Shown one piece after another: positions 44,144-54,219 of a stretch of DNA of 64,000 nt; the stretch's first letter is position 1, and each line of letters opens with the position of its first letter. Origin of the DNA: Micromonospora echinofusca. GTDB lineage: Bacteria; Actinomycetota; Actinomycetes; Mycobacteriales; Micromonosporaceae. The position numbers and the translations under genes are program-made. The notes beneath the pieces were generated by a model that worked only from the letters and a program-made list of their open reading frames with translations, searched no databases and was not told the DNA's origin. The stretch covers positions 2,249,501 to 2,313,500 of the forward strand of contig NZ_LT607733.1 in the NCBI RefSeq assembly GCF_900091445.1, in the 5' to 3' direction.

Positions 44144-45217
44144 TTAGGGGAGGACCACGGTGCGGGCGCCCTCGCCGCGGGACATGCGGGCGAAGGCCTC
44201 CGGGGCGCCGTCGAGGGTGGTGCGGTCGGTGATCAGGTAGCCGAGGTCGAGGGTGCCGTCGAGCACGGCGCGGGCGAGTTCGGGCACGTCCCGGTCCGGG
44301 TCGGAGGAGCCGTAGACCGAGGAGCGCAGCGTCCGGGCCGAGTGGAAGATGTCCAGCGCGCCCAGCCCGACGATGTCGTCCTTGGCACCCATGCCGACGA
44401 CGGTGACCTGGCCGCCCCGGCGGGTCGCCCGCCAGGCGGTGCGGATGGTGGCCGCCCGCCCGACGCACTCCAGCGCGTGGTCGACGCCGCGACCTTCGGT
44501 GCGCCCCCGGATCGCCCGGTTGAGCGACTCGTCGGCGAGCAGGAAGTCGGTGGCCCCGGCCGCGGTGGCCAGCGCCGCCTTGGTCGGGGAGACGTCGACG
44601 GCGAGCACCGGGTCGGCGCCGGCGGCCCGCGCGGCGGAGACCACCGACAGGCCCACCCCGCCGAGGCCGATCACGGCCACCGACTCGCCGGCGGACACCT
44701 TCGCCGTACGGCGGACCGCGCCGACGCCGGTGAGCACGGCGCAGCCGAGCAGCGCCGCCGCCTCGAAGGGCAGCTCCGCCGGGACTCCGATGACGGCGTC
44801 CTGCGGCACCACCACCTCCTCGGCGAGGGCGCCGAGGCCGAGCGTGACGTGCAGGGGCTCGCCGGACGACGTCCGCCCCCGGGGGGCCGAGGGCGCTCCG
44901 GTGCGTTCGCACAGCCACGGCTCGTCCCGCCGGCAGTACCAGCAGTCGCGGCAGGGCGGGGCCCAGTTCAGCACCACGTGCGCGCCCGGCGCGACCCGCG
45001 TGACCCCCTCGCCGACCTCGACCACCACCCCCGCCGCCTCGTGCCCCAGCACCAGCGGGTACGGCGGCGCGAGCGTGCCGTCGACCATGGACAGGTCGGA
45101 GTGGCAGACGCCGGCGGCCCGGACGCTCACCCGTACCTCGTGCGGACCCAGGGCGGGCAGCTCGATCTCCTCCACCCGCAGCGGGGCACCGACGGCCCGT
45201 ACGACCAGCGCCCTCAT
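44144..45217 (-). CDS. zinc-dependent alcohol dehydrogenase
   Basis: A 357-residue medium-chain dehydrogenase. Catalytic zinc ligands are in GVCHSDLS (Cys), LGHEAAG (His-Glu) and LLGCAVLTG (Cys). The structural zinc loop is [15 protein letters not shown] with all four cysteines. The NAD motif is [15 protein letters not shown], followed by an Asp (AVDVS) favouring NAD. The ATG at 45217 overlaps the stop of the aldehyde dehydrogenase gene by four bases, so the two are co-translated and probably oxidise an alcohol stepwise to its acid. A TetR operator lies upstream of the pair. Confidence 0.92.
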   Translation of the reverse strand: MRALVVRAVGAPLRVEEIELPALGPHEVRVSVRAAGVCHSDLSMVDGTLAPPYPLVLGHEAAGVVVEVGEGVTRVAPGAHVVLNWAPPCRDCWYCRRDEPWLCERTGAPSAPRGRTSSGEPLHVTLGLGALAEEVVVPQDAVIGVPAELPFEAAALLGCAVLTGVGAVRRTAKVSAGESVAVIGLGGVGLSVVSAARAAGADPVLAVDVSPTKAALATAAGATDFLLADESLNRAIRGRTEGRGVDHALECVGRAATIRTAWRATRRGGQVTVVGMGAKDDIVGLGALDIFHSARTLRSSVYGSSDPDRDVPELARAVLDGTLDLGYLITDRTTLDGAPEAFARMSRGEGARTVVLP

Positions 45218-46632
45218 CGCTGGATGGCCTTGACCTGGAGGAACTCCTCGAGCCCGTGCCGGCCCAGCTCCCGGCCGAGGCCGGACTGCTTGTAGCCGCC
45301 GAACGGGGCGAGCGGGTTGAAGGGGGCGCCGTTGACGTCGACGGCGCCCGTACGCATCCGCCGGGCCACCCGCAGCGCCCGCTCCTCGTCGGCCGACCAG
45401 ACCGCGCCGGCCAGCCCGTAGCGGGAGTTGTTGGCGATGGCCACCGCCTCGTCCTCGTCGTCGAACCCGATGACCGCGAGCACCGGGCCGAAGACCTCCT
45501 CCTGGGCCAGGGCGCTGTCGGGGTCGACGTCGGCGATCACCGTCGGGGCGACGAAGAACCCCCGGTCCGGCACCGGCGCGTCGGGCCCGCCGCACACCAG
45601 TCGGCCCCCGTCGGCCAGCCCTCGGGCGACGTGCCCGAGGACCCGTTCCCGCTGCGCCGCGGAGACCAGCGGGCCGAGCCGGGTGGCCGGGTCGAACGGG
45701 TCGCCCAGCCGGTAGCCGGCCGCGACCTTGGCGGCCAGGTCGAGGGCCTCGTCGTAGCGGTCGCGGTGCACCAGCAGCCGGGTCCAGGCGGTGCAGGTCT
45801 GCCCGGAGTTGAGGAAGGCGTTGCCGACCCCCACCTTCACGGCCGTGCCCAGGTCGGCGTCGTCGAGGACGAGGTTGGCCGACTTGCCGCCGAGTTCCAG
45901 GGCGACCCGGGCGATCCGGTCGGCGGCGAGGTGGGAGATCCGCCGGCCGGTGGCCGTCGAGCCGGTGAAGGAGACCATGTCGACGTCGGGGTGCGCGGCG
46001 ATGGCCTCGCCGACGACCGGGCCGGTGCCGGTGACCAGGTTGACCACCCCGGGCGGGAGACCGGCCTCGTGGATCGCGTCGAAGAGCAGGTACGCCGTCA
46101 GCGGGGTCAGCTCGCTCGGCTTGAGCACCACCGTGCAGCCGGCGGCCAGGGCGGGGGCCAGCTTCGCGACGACCTGGTGCAGCGGGTAGTTCCAGGGGGT
46201 GATCGCCCCGACCACGCCGACCGGTTCCCGGACCACCAGCGAGTTGCCGACGGTCTCGTCGGCCGGGGGGCGGGCGGCCAGCTCGACGTAGCTGTGCAGG
46301 ACCGTCAGCGGCAGGCCGGCCTGGACCCGGGTGGCCACCTTCAGCGGGGTGCCCAGCTCCAGGGCGACGGTGCGGGCGACCTCGTCGGCCCGGGCGGAGA
46401 GCGCGGCGTGCAGCCGGTCCAGGCGGGCGGCCCGCGCGGCGGGCGCGGTGTCGGCCCAGCCGGGGAAGGCGGCCCGGGCCGCCGCGACGGCGCGGTCGAT
46501 GTCGGCGGCGGTGCCGGCCGGGACGGCGGCGATGACCTCCTCGGTCGCCGGGTTCCGCACCGCGACGGTCTCCCCGGCGCCGGCGGCGACCCACTGTCCG
46601 TCGAGGTAGAAGTCGGTCCGTGCGAGATCCAT
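45214..46632 (-). CDS. NAD(P)-dependent aldehyde dehydrogenase
   Basis: A 472-residue aldehyde dehydrogenase. It shows [20 protein letters not shown], the catalytic Glu in [11 protein letters not shown] and the nucleophilic Cys in [14 protein letters not shown], and ends in [13 protein letters not shown]. The ATG at 46632 has GAGGGG four bases upstream; a GTG at 46644 is an alternative. It is followed, with overlap, by the alcohol dehydrogenase. A palindromic operator 23 bases before the start matches the one in front of the acyl-CoA dehydrogenase at 47436. Confidence 0.93.
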   Translation of the reverse strand: MDLARTDFYLDGQWVAAGAGETVAVRNPATEEVIAAVPAGTAADIDRAVAAARAAFPGWADTAPAARAARLDRLHAALSARADEVARTVALELGTPLKVATRVQAGLPLTVLHSYVELAARPPADETVGNSLVVREPVGVVGAITPWNYPLHQVVAKLAPALAAGCTVVLKPSELTPLTAYLLFDAIHEAGLPPGVVNLVTGTGPVVGEAIAAHPDVDMVSFTGSTATGRRISHLAADRIARVALELGGKSANLVLDDADLGTAVKVGVGNAFLNSGQTCTAWTRLLVHRDRYDEALDLAAKVAAGYRLGDPFDPATRLGPLVSAAQRERVLGHVARGLADGGRLVCGGPDAPVPDRGFFVAPTVIADVDPDSALAQEEVFGPVLAVIGFDDEDEAVAIANNSRYGLAGAVWSADEERALRVARRMRTGAVDVNGAPFNPLAPFGGYKQSGLGRELGRHGLEEFLQVKAIQR

Positions 46633-46654
46633 CGTGCCCCTCACGTACGTCGGC

Positions 46655-46677
46655 CAAAACTAGCAGTGCAAGTTTTG
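46655..46677. promoter_or_regulatory. TetR operator A, upstream of the aldehyde/alcohol dehydrogenase genes
   Basis: A 23-base inverted repeat with arms CAAAACT and AGTTTTG around AGCAGTGCA. Read on the minus strand the core is AAACTTGCACTGCTAGTTT, differing from operator B (47410-47428) at one position. A minus-strand TAGTTT in the site could be the -10 box. Confidence 0.6.
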
Positions 46678-46680
46678 ACT

Positions 46681-47346
46681 CTAGTACGCGTCGCCGGCCG
46701 GCGGGAGGGGTGGCAGCGGCCCGATGTGCTCCTCGTAGGTGCGCGACAGCCCGTGGATCAGCGCGTCCAGGCCCAGCGCGAAGGCGCCCTCGTCCACCTG
46801 CTGCTGATGCTCGGCCAGTCGGTGGGCCTGGGTCAGGTGCGGGTACTGCTCCGCGTACAGCCCCGGGTCCTCGACGAAGCCCCGGGCGAACGAGCCCAGC
46901 GCCGAGCCGGCCACGAAGTAGCGCATGAGCGCGCCGATGTGGGTCGCCCGGGCCGGCGGCCACCCGGCGGCGACCAGTCCGCCGTAGACGGCGTCGGCCA
47001 TGGTCAGCGCCGCCGGCCGGCGCCCCGGGCCCCGGGCCAGGTACGGCACGATGTTCGGGTGCGCCGCCAGCGCGGCCCGGTAGGAGTGCCCCCACCGGCG
47101 CAGCGCCTCGCGCCAGTCGACGGTGCCGAAGAACGACACGTCCACCTGGCCGGTGACGCTGTCGGCCACCGCGTCGAGGATCTCGTCCTTGGTGGCGAAG
47201 TGGTTGTAGAGCGACGGCCCGCGTACCCCGAGCTCGGCGGCGAGCCGGCGGGTGGAGAAGCCCTCCAACCCCTCGGCGTCGATCAGCGCGGCGGCGGTCT
47301 CGACGATCCGCTGCCGGCTGAGCAGCGCCTGCCGCGGCCGGGGCAT
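46681..47346 (-). CDS. TetR-family regulator with TetR-type C-terminal domain
   Basis: A 221-residue repressor. The ATG at 47346 has GAAGGAGGA at ideal spacing; the frame further upstream is not needed. The helix-turn-helix is at about residues 8-55 (RQRIVETAAALIDAEGLEGF, LAAELGVRGPSLYNHFATKD). The C-terminal part (YRAALAAHPNIVPYLARGPG) fits the tetracycline-repressor-like C-domain. It is flanked on both sides by the same 19-base operator core, one before the dehydrogenase pair and one shared with the divergent acyl-CoA dehydrogenase operon, so it probably controls both and itself. Confidence 0.87.
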   Translation of the reverse strand: MPRPRQALLSRQRIVETAAALIDAEGLEGFSTRRLAAELGVRGPSLYNHFATKDEILDAVADSVTGQVDVSFFGTVDWREALRRWGHSYRAALAAHPNIVPYLARGPGRRPAALTMADAVYGGLVAAGWPPARATHIGALMRYFVAGSALGSFARGFVEDPGLYAEQYPHLTQAHRLAEHQQQVDEGAFALGLDALIHGLSRTYEEHIGPLPPLPPAGDAY

Positions 47347-47403
47347 CCGGTCCTCCTTCGCTCGGGTCGTCCCTCGCAGACTCTGCCACAACCGGGTCTG
47401 GAC

Positions 47404-47430
47404 GGAATTAAACTTGCACCGCTAGTTTAA
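47404..47430. promoter_or_regulatory. TetR operator B and promoter between the TetR gene and the acyl-CoA dehydrogenase operon
   Basis: Inverted repeat with arms TTAAACT and AGTTTAA (47408-47430) around TGCACCGCT. The right arm contains TAGTTT (47423-47428), a probable -10 box with TGGACG (47399-47404) 18 bases before it; +1 would fall at the ATG 47436, so this mRNA is probably leaderless too. Confidence 0.6.
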
Positions 47431-47435
47431 GGCTC

Positions 47436-48584
<1,149 letters not shown>

Positions 48585-48600
48585 AAGCCAGGGAGAAACC

Positions 48601-49359
48601 GTGACCAGATTCGCCGACCGGGTCGCCGTCGTCACCGGCGCCGCGCAGGGCATCGGCGCGGCAACCGCGCACCGGCTGGCCGCCGAGGGCGCGGCGGTCG
48701 CCGTGGTCGACCTCGACGCGGCGCGCGCCCGGGCCGTCGCCGACGAGATCGCCGCCGCCGGTGGCCGGGCCGTCGGCATCGGCTGCGACGTGACCGACGC
48801 CGCGGCGGTCGCCGCCATGACCGACCAGGTCCTCCAGGCGTACGGCGGGCTGCACGTGCTCGTCAACAACGCCGGGATCACCCGCGACAACCTGCTGTTC
48901 AAGATGCCGCTGCCCGAGTGGGAGGCGGTGCTGACCACCAACCTGACGAGCATGTTCCTGTGCTGCCAGGCGGCGCAGGAACACATGGTGGCGGCCCGCT
49001 ACGGCCGGATCGTCAACCTCAGCAGCCGCTCCGCGCTCGGCAATCGGGGCCAGGTCAACTACGCGGCGGCCAAGGCGGGCGTGCAGGGCCTCACCGCCAC
49101 CCTCGCCGTCGAGCTGGGCCCGTTCAACGTCACCGTCAACGCGGTCGCCCCCGGCTACGTGGCCACCGCGATGACCGCCGCCACCGCCGAGCGGGTGGGC
49201 AGCAGCCCCGAGGCGCACCAGCGGGCGGTCGCCGAGCACACCCCGCTGCGCCGGGTCGCCCAGCCCGCCGAGATCGCCTCGGTGATCGCCTTCCTGGCCA
49301 GCGACGACGCCTCGTACGTCAGCGGTCAGACCCTGTACGTCAACGGCGGCGCGCGCTGA
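48601..49359 (+). CDS. FabG-like 3-oxoacyl reductase / SDR
   Basis: A 252-residue classical SDR very like 3-oxoacyl-ACP reductases. It has VTGAAQGIGAATAHRLAAEG, the Asp/Val after strand 2 (VVDLDAARA), LVNNAGITRDNLLFKM and the catalytic YAAAKAG. The GTG at 48601 follows GGGAG by a short spacer, 16 bases after the preceding stop. In this operon it probably acts as a 3-hydroxyacyl-CoA dehydrogenase. Confidence 0.92.
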   Translation: MTRFADRVAVVTGAAQGIGAATAHRLAAEGAAVAVVDLDAARARAVADEIAAAGGRAVGIGCDVTDAAAVAAMTDQVLQAYGGLHVLVNNAGITRDNLLFKMPLPEWEAVLTTNLTSMFLCCQAAQEHMVAARYGRIVNLSSRSALGNRGQVNYAAAKAGVQGLTATLAVELGPFNVTVNAVAPGYVATAMTAATAERVGSSPEAHQRAVAEHTPLRRVAQPAEIASVIAFLASDDASYVSGQTLYVNGGAR

Positions 49360-49393
49360 GGCGCGTACCACCGCACCCGACCCCGGAGGGGAC

Positions 49394-50566
49394 ATGGACT
49401 TCGCGCTCTCGGACACCGAACGGGCCATCCGCGACACGGCCCGCGACTTCATCACCAGGGAGGTCATGCCGCTGGAGCAGGAGCTGCTGCGGCGCGAACG
49501 CGCCCACCGGCCCGGGCTGGAACCCGACGAGCTGCGCGAGTTGCAGCTCAAGGCGCGCGCCTTCGGCTTCTGGGGGCTGGCCACCCCCGAGGCGTACGGC
49601 GGCATGGACCTGCCGGCCGTCACCCAGTCGCTGATCTGGACCGAGCTGGGCCGCTCGTACGTGCCGTTCCGCTTCGGCGGCGAGGCCGACAACATCCTGT
49701 TCCGGGCCAACGAGGATCAGCAGCGGGAGTTCCTGATCCCGACGATCGAGGGGGAGCGGCGCAGCTGCTTCGCGATCACCGAGCCGGGCGCCGGGAGCGA
49801 CGCCGCCAACATCCGGCTCAGCGCCCGCCGCGACGGCGACGACTGGGTGCTCAACGGCGAGAAGACCTTCATCACCGGCGGCAACGAGGCCGACTTCGCC
49901 ATCGTCATCGCGGTCACCGACCGGGAGAAGGGGGCCCGCAACGGCGGTGCCACGGCCTTCCTGGTGGACCGGGCGATGGGCTGGCGCTCGGAGTTCATCC
50001 AGACCATGGGCGAGGGTGGGCCGGCGGCGCTGGTCTTCGACGACGTACGGGTGCCGCAGCGCAACATCCTCGGCGAGCCGGGCCAGGGGTTCGCCCTCGC
50101 GATGGAGTGGATCGGCAAGGGGCGCTACACCATCCCCTCGCACGCGGTCGGCATCGCCGAGCGCGCGCTGCGGATGGCGATCGACTACGCCACCACCCGC
50201 CAGACGTTCGGCCGGCCGATCGGCGACAACCAGGCGATCCAGTGGATGATCGCGGACTCCGAGACCGAGCTGGAGGCGGCCCGCTGGCTCATCCTGCGGG
50301 CGGCCTGGACGGTGGACCAGGGCATGGACCCGCGGCACGCCTCCTCGATGGCGAAGCTCTACGGCGCCGGCATGGTCAACCGCGTGGTCGACCGGGTGCT
50401 CCAGATCCACGGCGGCATGGGCTACACCCGGGAGCTGCCCGTCGAACGCTGGTACCGGCAGGTGCGGCTCTACCGCATCTTCGAGGGCACCGACGAGATG
50501 CAGCGGCTCATCATCGCGCGGGACCTGCTGCGCGGCTACACCCGGCTGGGAGGGCACCTGGCATGA
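49394..50566 (+). CDS. acyl-CoA dehydrogenase, second copy
   Basis: A 390-residue acyl-CoA dehydrogenase distinct from the first (different N-terminus and substrate loop). CFAITEPGAGSDAANI and KTFITGGNEADFAIVI are the signatures; LYRIFEGTDEMQRLI holds the C-terminal Glu region. The ATG follows GGAGGGGAC. Its stop overlaps the MaoC start by four bases. Two dehydrogenases in one operon suggest that the substrate is branched or is shortened in two different stages. Confidence 0.93.
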   Translation: MDFALSDTERAIRDTARDFITREVMPLEQELLRRERAHRPGLEPDELRELQLKARAFGFWGLATPEAYGGMDLPAVTQSLIWTELGRSYVPFRFGGEADNILFRANEDQQREFLIPTIEGERRSCFAITEPGAGSDAANIRLSARRDGDDWVLNGEKTFITGGNEADFAIVIAVTDREKGARNGGATAFLVDRAMGWRSEFIQTMGEGGPAALVFDDVRVPQRNILGEPGQGFALAMEWIGKGRYTIPSHAVGIAERALRMAIDYATTRQTFGRPIGDNQAIQWMIADSETELEAARWLILRAAWTVDQGMDPRHASSMAKLYGAGMVNRVVDRVLQIHGGMGYTRELPVERWYRQVRLYRIFEGTDEMQRLIIARDLLRGYTRLGGHLA

Positions 50567-51030
50567 GGACCTTCGACTCCCTCGACGAGCTGGCCGCGGC
50601 GGTCGGGCAGACCCTCGGCCCGGGGCCGTGGCAGCGGATCGACCAGGGGCGCGTCGACCTGTTCGCCGACGCCACCGACGACCACCAGTGGATCCACCTC
50701 GACCCGCAGCGGGCCGCCACCGGCCCGTACGGCGGCACGATCGCCCACGGCTACCTCACGCTGTCCCTGCTGCCGGCGCTGGTGGGCCGGCTCTACCGGG
50801 TGCGGGGCGTGCGGATGGGGGTCAACTACGGCCTGAACCGGGTGCGGTTCCCCGCCCCCGTACGGGTCGGCACGGCGGTCCGGGCCGTCGCCACCATCGC
50901 CGAGGTGTCCCCGGTGGCGGGCGGGGTGCAGCTGGTCACCGCCGTGACCGTGGAGTGCGACGCGGGTGGCAAGCCGGTCTGCGTCGCCGAGACGGTGAGT
51001 CGGCTCTACGGGCAGCCGCCGTCCCCCTGA
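50563..51030 (+). CDS. MaoC-type enoyl-CoA hydratase
   Basis: A 155-residue single hot-dog-fold hydratase. The hydratase-2 motif is clear: DLFADATDDHQWIHLDPQRA with catalytic Asp/His, then GTIAHGYLTLSLLP. The longer upstream frame is only the shadow of the acyl-CoA dehydrogenase. It is the last gene of the 47436-51030 operon, which thus holds dehydrogenase, hydratase and hydroxyacyl dehydrogenase steps of beta-oxidation; the thiolase step could be served by the gene at 38315. Confidence 0.92.
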   Translation: MRTFDSLDELAAAVGQTLGPGPWQRIDQGRVDLFADATDDHQWIHLDPQRAATGPYGGTIAHGYLTLSLLPALVGRLYRVRGVRMGVNYGLNRVRFPAPVRVGTAVRAVATIAEVSPVAGGVQLVTAVTVECDAGGKPVCVAETVSRLYGQPPSP

Positions 51031-51120
51031 GTGCCGGCGGCGCCGGCCGCGCGTGGCGGGAGCCACACCGTTCGCGCCTCCTTCGGGAGTTTCTGTCGCT
51101 TTTATCCATCGGCCGTTCGG

Positions 51121-51150
51121 TTGATATGGCGGCGGCCGTTGGTCTAGGGT
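51121..51150 (+). promoter_or_regulatory. probable promoter of the sigma factor gene
   Basis: TTGATA (51121-51126), an 18-base spacer and TAGGGT (51145-51150) lie 60 bases upstream of the ATG. The form is sigma-70-like and not the GTTT/GGGTA form of SigB-type autoregulated promoters. Confidence 0.45.
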
Positions 51151-51210
51151 GGTGGCACTGCGGTCGTCGGTTCCCGGCGCCGCCGCATCGGTAGGACAGG
51201 GAAGGGCAGC

Positions 51211-52023
51211 ATGATCACCACGACGACCGCGCCGACCGCCAGCACCGACGCCGCCACCACGGTATCCGGTGACGAGACCCGCGCGAGCGAGCTGACCGCC
51301 GCCCTCGCCGCCCTGCCGGAGGGGCACCCCGACCGGCCGGCGCTGCGGGCACGGGTGATCGAGGCGTGGCTGCCGCTGGCCCACCACCTCGCCTTCCGCT
51401 ACAGCGGGCGCGGTGAGCCCAACGGGGACCTGGCCCAGACCGCGGCGCTCGGGCTGATCAAGGCCGTGGACCGGTTCGACGCCTCCCGGGGCGTCGACTT
51501 CGCCGGCTTCGCCATCCCGACGATCCTCGGTGAGATCAAGCGCCACTTCCGCGACCGCACCTGGAACATCCGGGTCCCGCGTCGCCTCCAGGAGCTGCGG
51601 CTGCGCATCTCCGAGGCCAACGGCACCCTCACCCAGACGCTCAACCGCGCGCCGACGGTCGCCGACATCGCCACCCACCTCGGCGTCACCGAGGAAGAGG
51701 TCCTGGAAGGGCTCGAGGGCGCGCGTGCCTACAACGCCGTCTCCCTGTCCACCCCCATCGGCGACGGCGACAGCGCCACCGAGCTCGGCGACACCCTGGG
51801 CGCCGAGGACGGCGAGTTCGAGCTGGCCGAGCTGCGCGTCGCCCTCGGCCCGGCGCTGGCCACCCTCGACGAGCGCGAGCAGAAGATCCTCACCCTGCGC
51901 TTCTACGGCAACCTGACCCAGAGCGAGATCGCGGCGCAGGTCGGCGTCTCCCAGATGCACGTCTCCCGCCTGCTCGCCCGCGCGCTGGTCAAGCTGCGCG
52001 GCCAGCTCGAGATGAGCCACTGA
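51211..52023 (+). CDS. SigB/SigF/SigG-type RNA polymerase sigma factor
   Basis: A 270-residue group-3 sigma factor. Region 2 is at about residues 45-125 (AFRYSGRGEPNGDLAQTAAL, IPTILGEIKRHFRDRTWNIR), region 3 at 130-180 and region 4 at 205-265 (LDEREQKILTLRFYGNLTQS, QMHVSRLLARALVKLR). RVPRRLQEL is characteristic of the SigB/F branch for stress or differentiation. No anti-sigma or anti-anti-sigma gene lies next to it, which is unusual for this group. The ATG at 51211 follows GGGAAGGG. Confidence 0.92.
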   Translation: MITTTTAPTASTDAATTVSGDETRASELTAALAALPEGHPDRPALRARVIEAWLPLAHHLAFRYSGRGEPNGDLAQTAALGLIKAVDRFDASRGVDFAGFAIPTILGEIKRHFRDRTWNIRVPRRLQELRLRISEANGTLTQTLNRAPTVADIATHLGVTEEEVLEGLEGARAYNAVSLSTPIGDGDSATELGDTLGAEDGEFELAELRVALGPALATLDEREQKILTLRFYGNLTQSEIAAQVGVSQMHVSRLLARALVKLRGQLEMSH

Positions 52024-52070
52024 CGAATCGCGGGGTCGGCCCCGCCGGCACCCGCTCGAGAACGGCCTCC

Positions 52071-52104
52071 ACGTCCGCCCCGCCGCACCCGGCGGGGCGG
52101 ACGT
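52071..52104. terminator. hairpin terminator after the sigma factor gene
   Basis: A perfect 14-bp stem (ACGTCCGCCCCGCC at 52071-52084, complement at 52091-52104) with a 6-base loop. Confidence 0.75.
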
Positions 52105-52234
52105 CGCCGTCTGCGCCGCGTCGCCGTGACCCACCCCCGTCTTCCAGGATGCCGTGTCGGGCCCCGTACCACCGCGTCCGTGCGGTGTCGGGCGGCGTGC
52201 CCTGTGGCGGTCGGGGCGGCGGTGCCACCATCGG

Positions 52235-53464
52235 ATGATGGTGGATGTCGATATATTTCGGCGCGGGGCGCAGGCGCGGGCCGGGGTGCTGACGCAGCGG
52301 TTGCGCCGGTTGGTGACCTGCGAGTCGCCGCCGGGCGCGGGCCCGGAGCTGGCCGCCTGCGCCGACCTGCTCCAGGCGTGGGGGGACGCCGCGCTGGGCC
52401 GGCGGGGGCGTCGCGTGGTCCTCGACGGGCTGCCGCACCTGCTCTGGTCGGCCCCTGACCAGCGCGTGCTGCTGCTGGGTCACTACGACACGGTGTGGCC
52501 GGCCGGAACCATCTCCGAATGGCCCTTCACGCTGACCGGGAGCACCGCGACGGGGCCCGGGGTCTGCGACATGAAGGCCGGGATCGTGCAGATGCTCACC
52601 GCGCTGGAACTGCTGCCGGACACCTCGCGGGTCGGGCTGCTGCTCACCTGCGACGAGGAGAGCGGTTCGGTCACCTCCCGCCCGCTGATCGAGGAGCAGG
52701 CCCGGCGTTCCGGTGCGGTGCTGGTCGGCGAGCCGAGCACCGAGGGCGGCGACCTGAAGGTCGCCCGTAAGGGCGGCTCCGTCTACCGGATCACGGTCGG
52801 CGGCCGGGCGGCCCACGCCGGCGTCGAACCGCACCGGGGCGTCAACGCCGGGGTCGAACTCGCCCACCACGTCCTCGCGGTGCAGGCCTTCGCCGTGGGG
52901 GAGACGAGCGTCACCCCGACGGTGCTCTCCGCCGGCACGATGACGAACGTGGTGCCCGAGTCCGCGGTCCTCTGCGTCGACGTGCGGGCCTGGACCCGCG
53001 AGGAGTTGCACCGGGTGGACCGGCTGGTCCGCGAGCTGACCCCCCGGCTGCCCGACGCGCGGTTGACCGTCAGCGGCGGGATCAACCGGTATCCGCTGCC
53101 GGCCGCCGTATCGACGCCCCTGCTGCGGATCGCGCAGTCGGCGGCGGCGGACCTGGGGCTGCCGGCCGTGCGCGGCGTCGCCGCCCCGGGCGCCTCCGAC
53201 GCCAACTTCACCGGCGCCCTCGGCGTACCGACCCTGGACGGCCTGGGCGGGGTGGGCGGCCTGCCGCACGCGCGCGGCGAGTACGTCGACGTCGCGCGGA
53301 TGCCGGAGCGCACCGCGCTGCTGGCCGCCCTGACGGCCCGGATCCTCGCCGCGCCGCCGGCCGGGCCCGCCGTCTCCCCGGAGCCGGGGACGAGCGCGGC
53401 GCTCGGCGGGCCCCGACCGCTCGACGCGGTACCGGCCGGGCAGGGCTCGTCGACGGACGGGTGA
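52235..53464 (+). CDS. M20-family metallopeptidase (carboxypeptidase G2-like)
   Basis: A protein of about 409 residues with the co-catalytic zinc pattern of M20 peptidases: LLLGHYDTVWPAG (His, Asp), VCDMKAGI (bridging Asp), LTCDEESGS (catalytic Glu, Glu) and LPHARGEYVDV (last His). The dimerisation domain is inserted at about 180-290 (GGRAAHAGVEPHRG). No signal peptide is seen. The start is ambiguous: ATG 52235, ATG 52238 or GTG 52241, none with a clear ribosome-binding site, and a perfect 8-bp inverted repeat (CCACCATC/GATGGTGG, 52225-52244) spans all of them. It probably releases a C-terminal glutamate or similar residue. Confidence 0.88.
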   Translation: MMVDVDIFRRGAQARAGVLTQRLRRLVTCESPPGAGPELAACADLLQAWGDAALGRRGRRVVLDGLPHLLWSAPDQRVLLLGHYDTVWPAGTISEWPFTLTGSTATGPGVCDMKAGIVQMLTALELLPDTSRVGLLLTCDEESGSVTSRPLIEEQARRSGAVLVGEPSTEGGDLKVARKGGSVYRITVGGRAAHAGVEPHRGVNAGVELAHHVLAVQAFAVGETSVTPTVLSAGTMTNVVPESAVLCVDVRAWTREELHRVDRLVRELTPRLPDARLTVSGGINRYPLPAAVSTPLLRIAQSAAADLGLPAVRGVAAPGASDANFTGALGVPTLDGLGGVGGLPHARGEYVDVARMPERTALLAALTARILAAPPAGPAVSPEPGTSAALGGPRPLDAVPAGQGSSTDG

Positions 53465-53568
53465 GGGCCGGGGGCCCGCGAGCGAGGCCGGCAAGTCCGC
53501 ACGGTTGCGTAAACGCGCCCCGCGCCGCTGGGCGATGCTGGATCCGTCGATCGCACGGGGAGGCGCTC

Positions 53569-54219
53569 ATGGCTGAAACGACCGGTGACCTGGAATCCGA
53601 CTCGCAGACCTCGGGCGACATGGTGCGCACCGCACGCACCTTCGCCGACCGGATGGCCGCCAGGCGCTCCATCCGGCACTTCTCGCCACGGCCGGTGCCG
53701 TTGGAGGTGGTCGAGGAGGCGATCCGCGCGGCGGCGACCGCGCCGAGCGGCGCCAACCTGCAACCGTGGCGGTTCGTCGTGGTCACCGACGCGGCCCGCA
53801 AGCGCCGGCTGCGGGAGGCCGCCGAGGCCGAGGAGCGCGAGTTCTACGCCCGGCGCGCGTCGGCGCAGTGGCTGGAGGCGCTCGCCCCGATCGGTACGGA
53901 CTGGCACAAGCCCTTCCTGGAGGTGGCGCCGGTCGTGATCGTGGTGTTCGAGGTGCACCAGGGCCCCCGCACCCCGAAGCCCTACTACGTCAAGGAATCC
54001 GTGGGCATCGCCGTCGGCGTGCTGATCACGGCACTGCACCACGCCGGCCTGGCCACCCTGACGCACACGCCGAGCCCGATGCGCTTCCTCAACGAGGTGT
54101 GCGAACGGCCGCCGGAGGAACGTCCGTACCTGGTCATGCCGGTCGGCTACCCGGCGCCCGACGCGACGGTGCCGGACCTGGTCCGCAAGCCGCTGCCGGA
54201 GGTGCTGATCCGGCGGTGA
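53569..54219 (+). CDS. nitroreductase-fold flavoprotein, iodotyrosine-deiodinase-like
   Basis: A 216-residue FMN protein. The ATG at 53569 follows GGGGAGG. FMN contacts are RRSIRHFSPRPV and AAATAPSGANLQPWRFVVV. In the lid region Glu89, Tyr93 and Lys114 stand at the spacing (4 and 21 residues) of the Glu/Tyr/Lys set by which iodotyrosine deiodinases bind the zwitterion of halotyrosine. The surrounding FYARRASAQWLEAL and IGTDWHKPFLEVAP also look like bacterial deiodinases. It may reductively dehalogenate halotyrosines; a general nitroreductase role cannot be excluded. It has no signal or membrane anchor. Confidence 0.82.
   Translation: MAETTGDLESDSQTSGDMVRTARTFADRMAARRSIRHFSPRPVPLEVVEEAIRAAATAPSGANLQPWRFVVVTDAARKRRLREAAEAEEREFYARRASAQWLEALAPIGTDWHKPFLEVAPVVIVVFEVHQGPRTPKPYYVKESVGIAVGVLITALHHAGLATLTHTPSPMRFLNEVCERPPEERPYLVMPVGYPAPDATVPDLVRKPLPEVLIRR

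Noticed and set aside
53569-54219. Plain nitroreductase or BluB call
   Set aside because: The Glu89/Tyr93/Lys114 spacing fits iodotyrosine deiodinase better than either.
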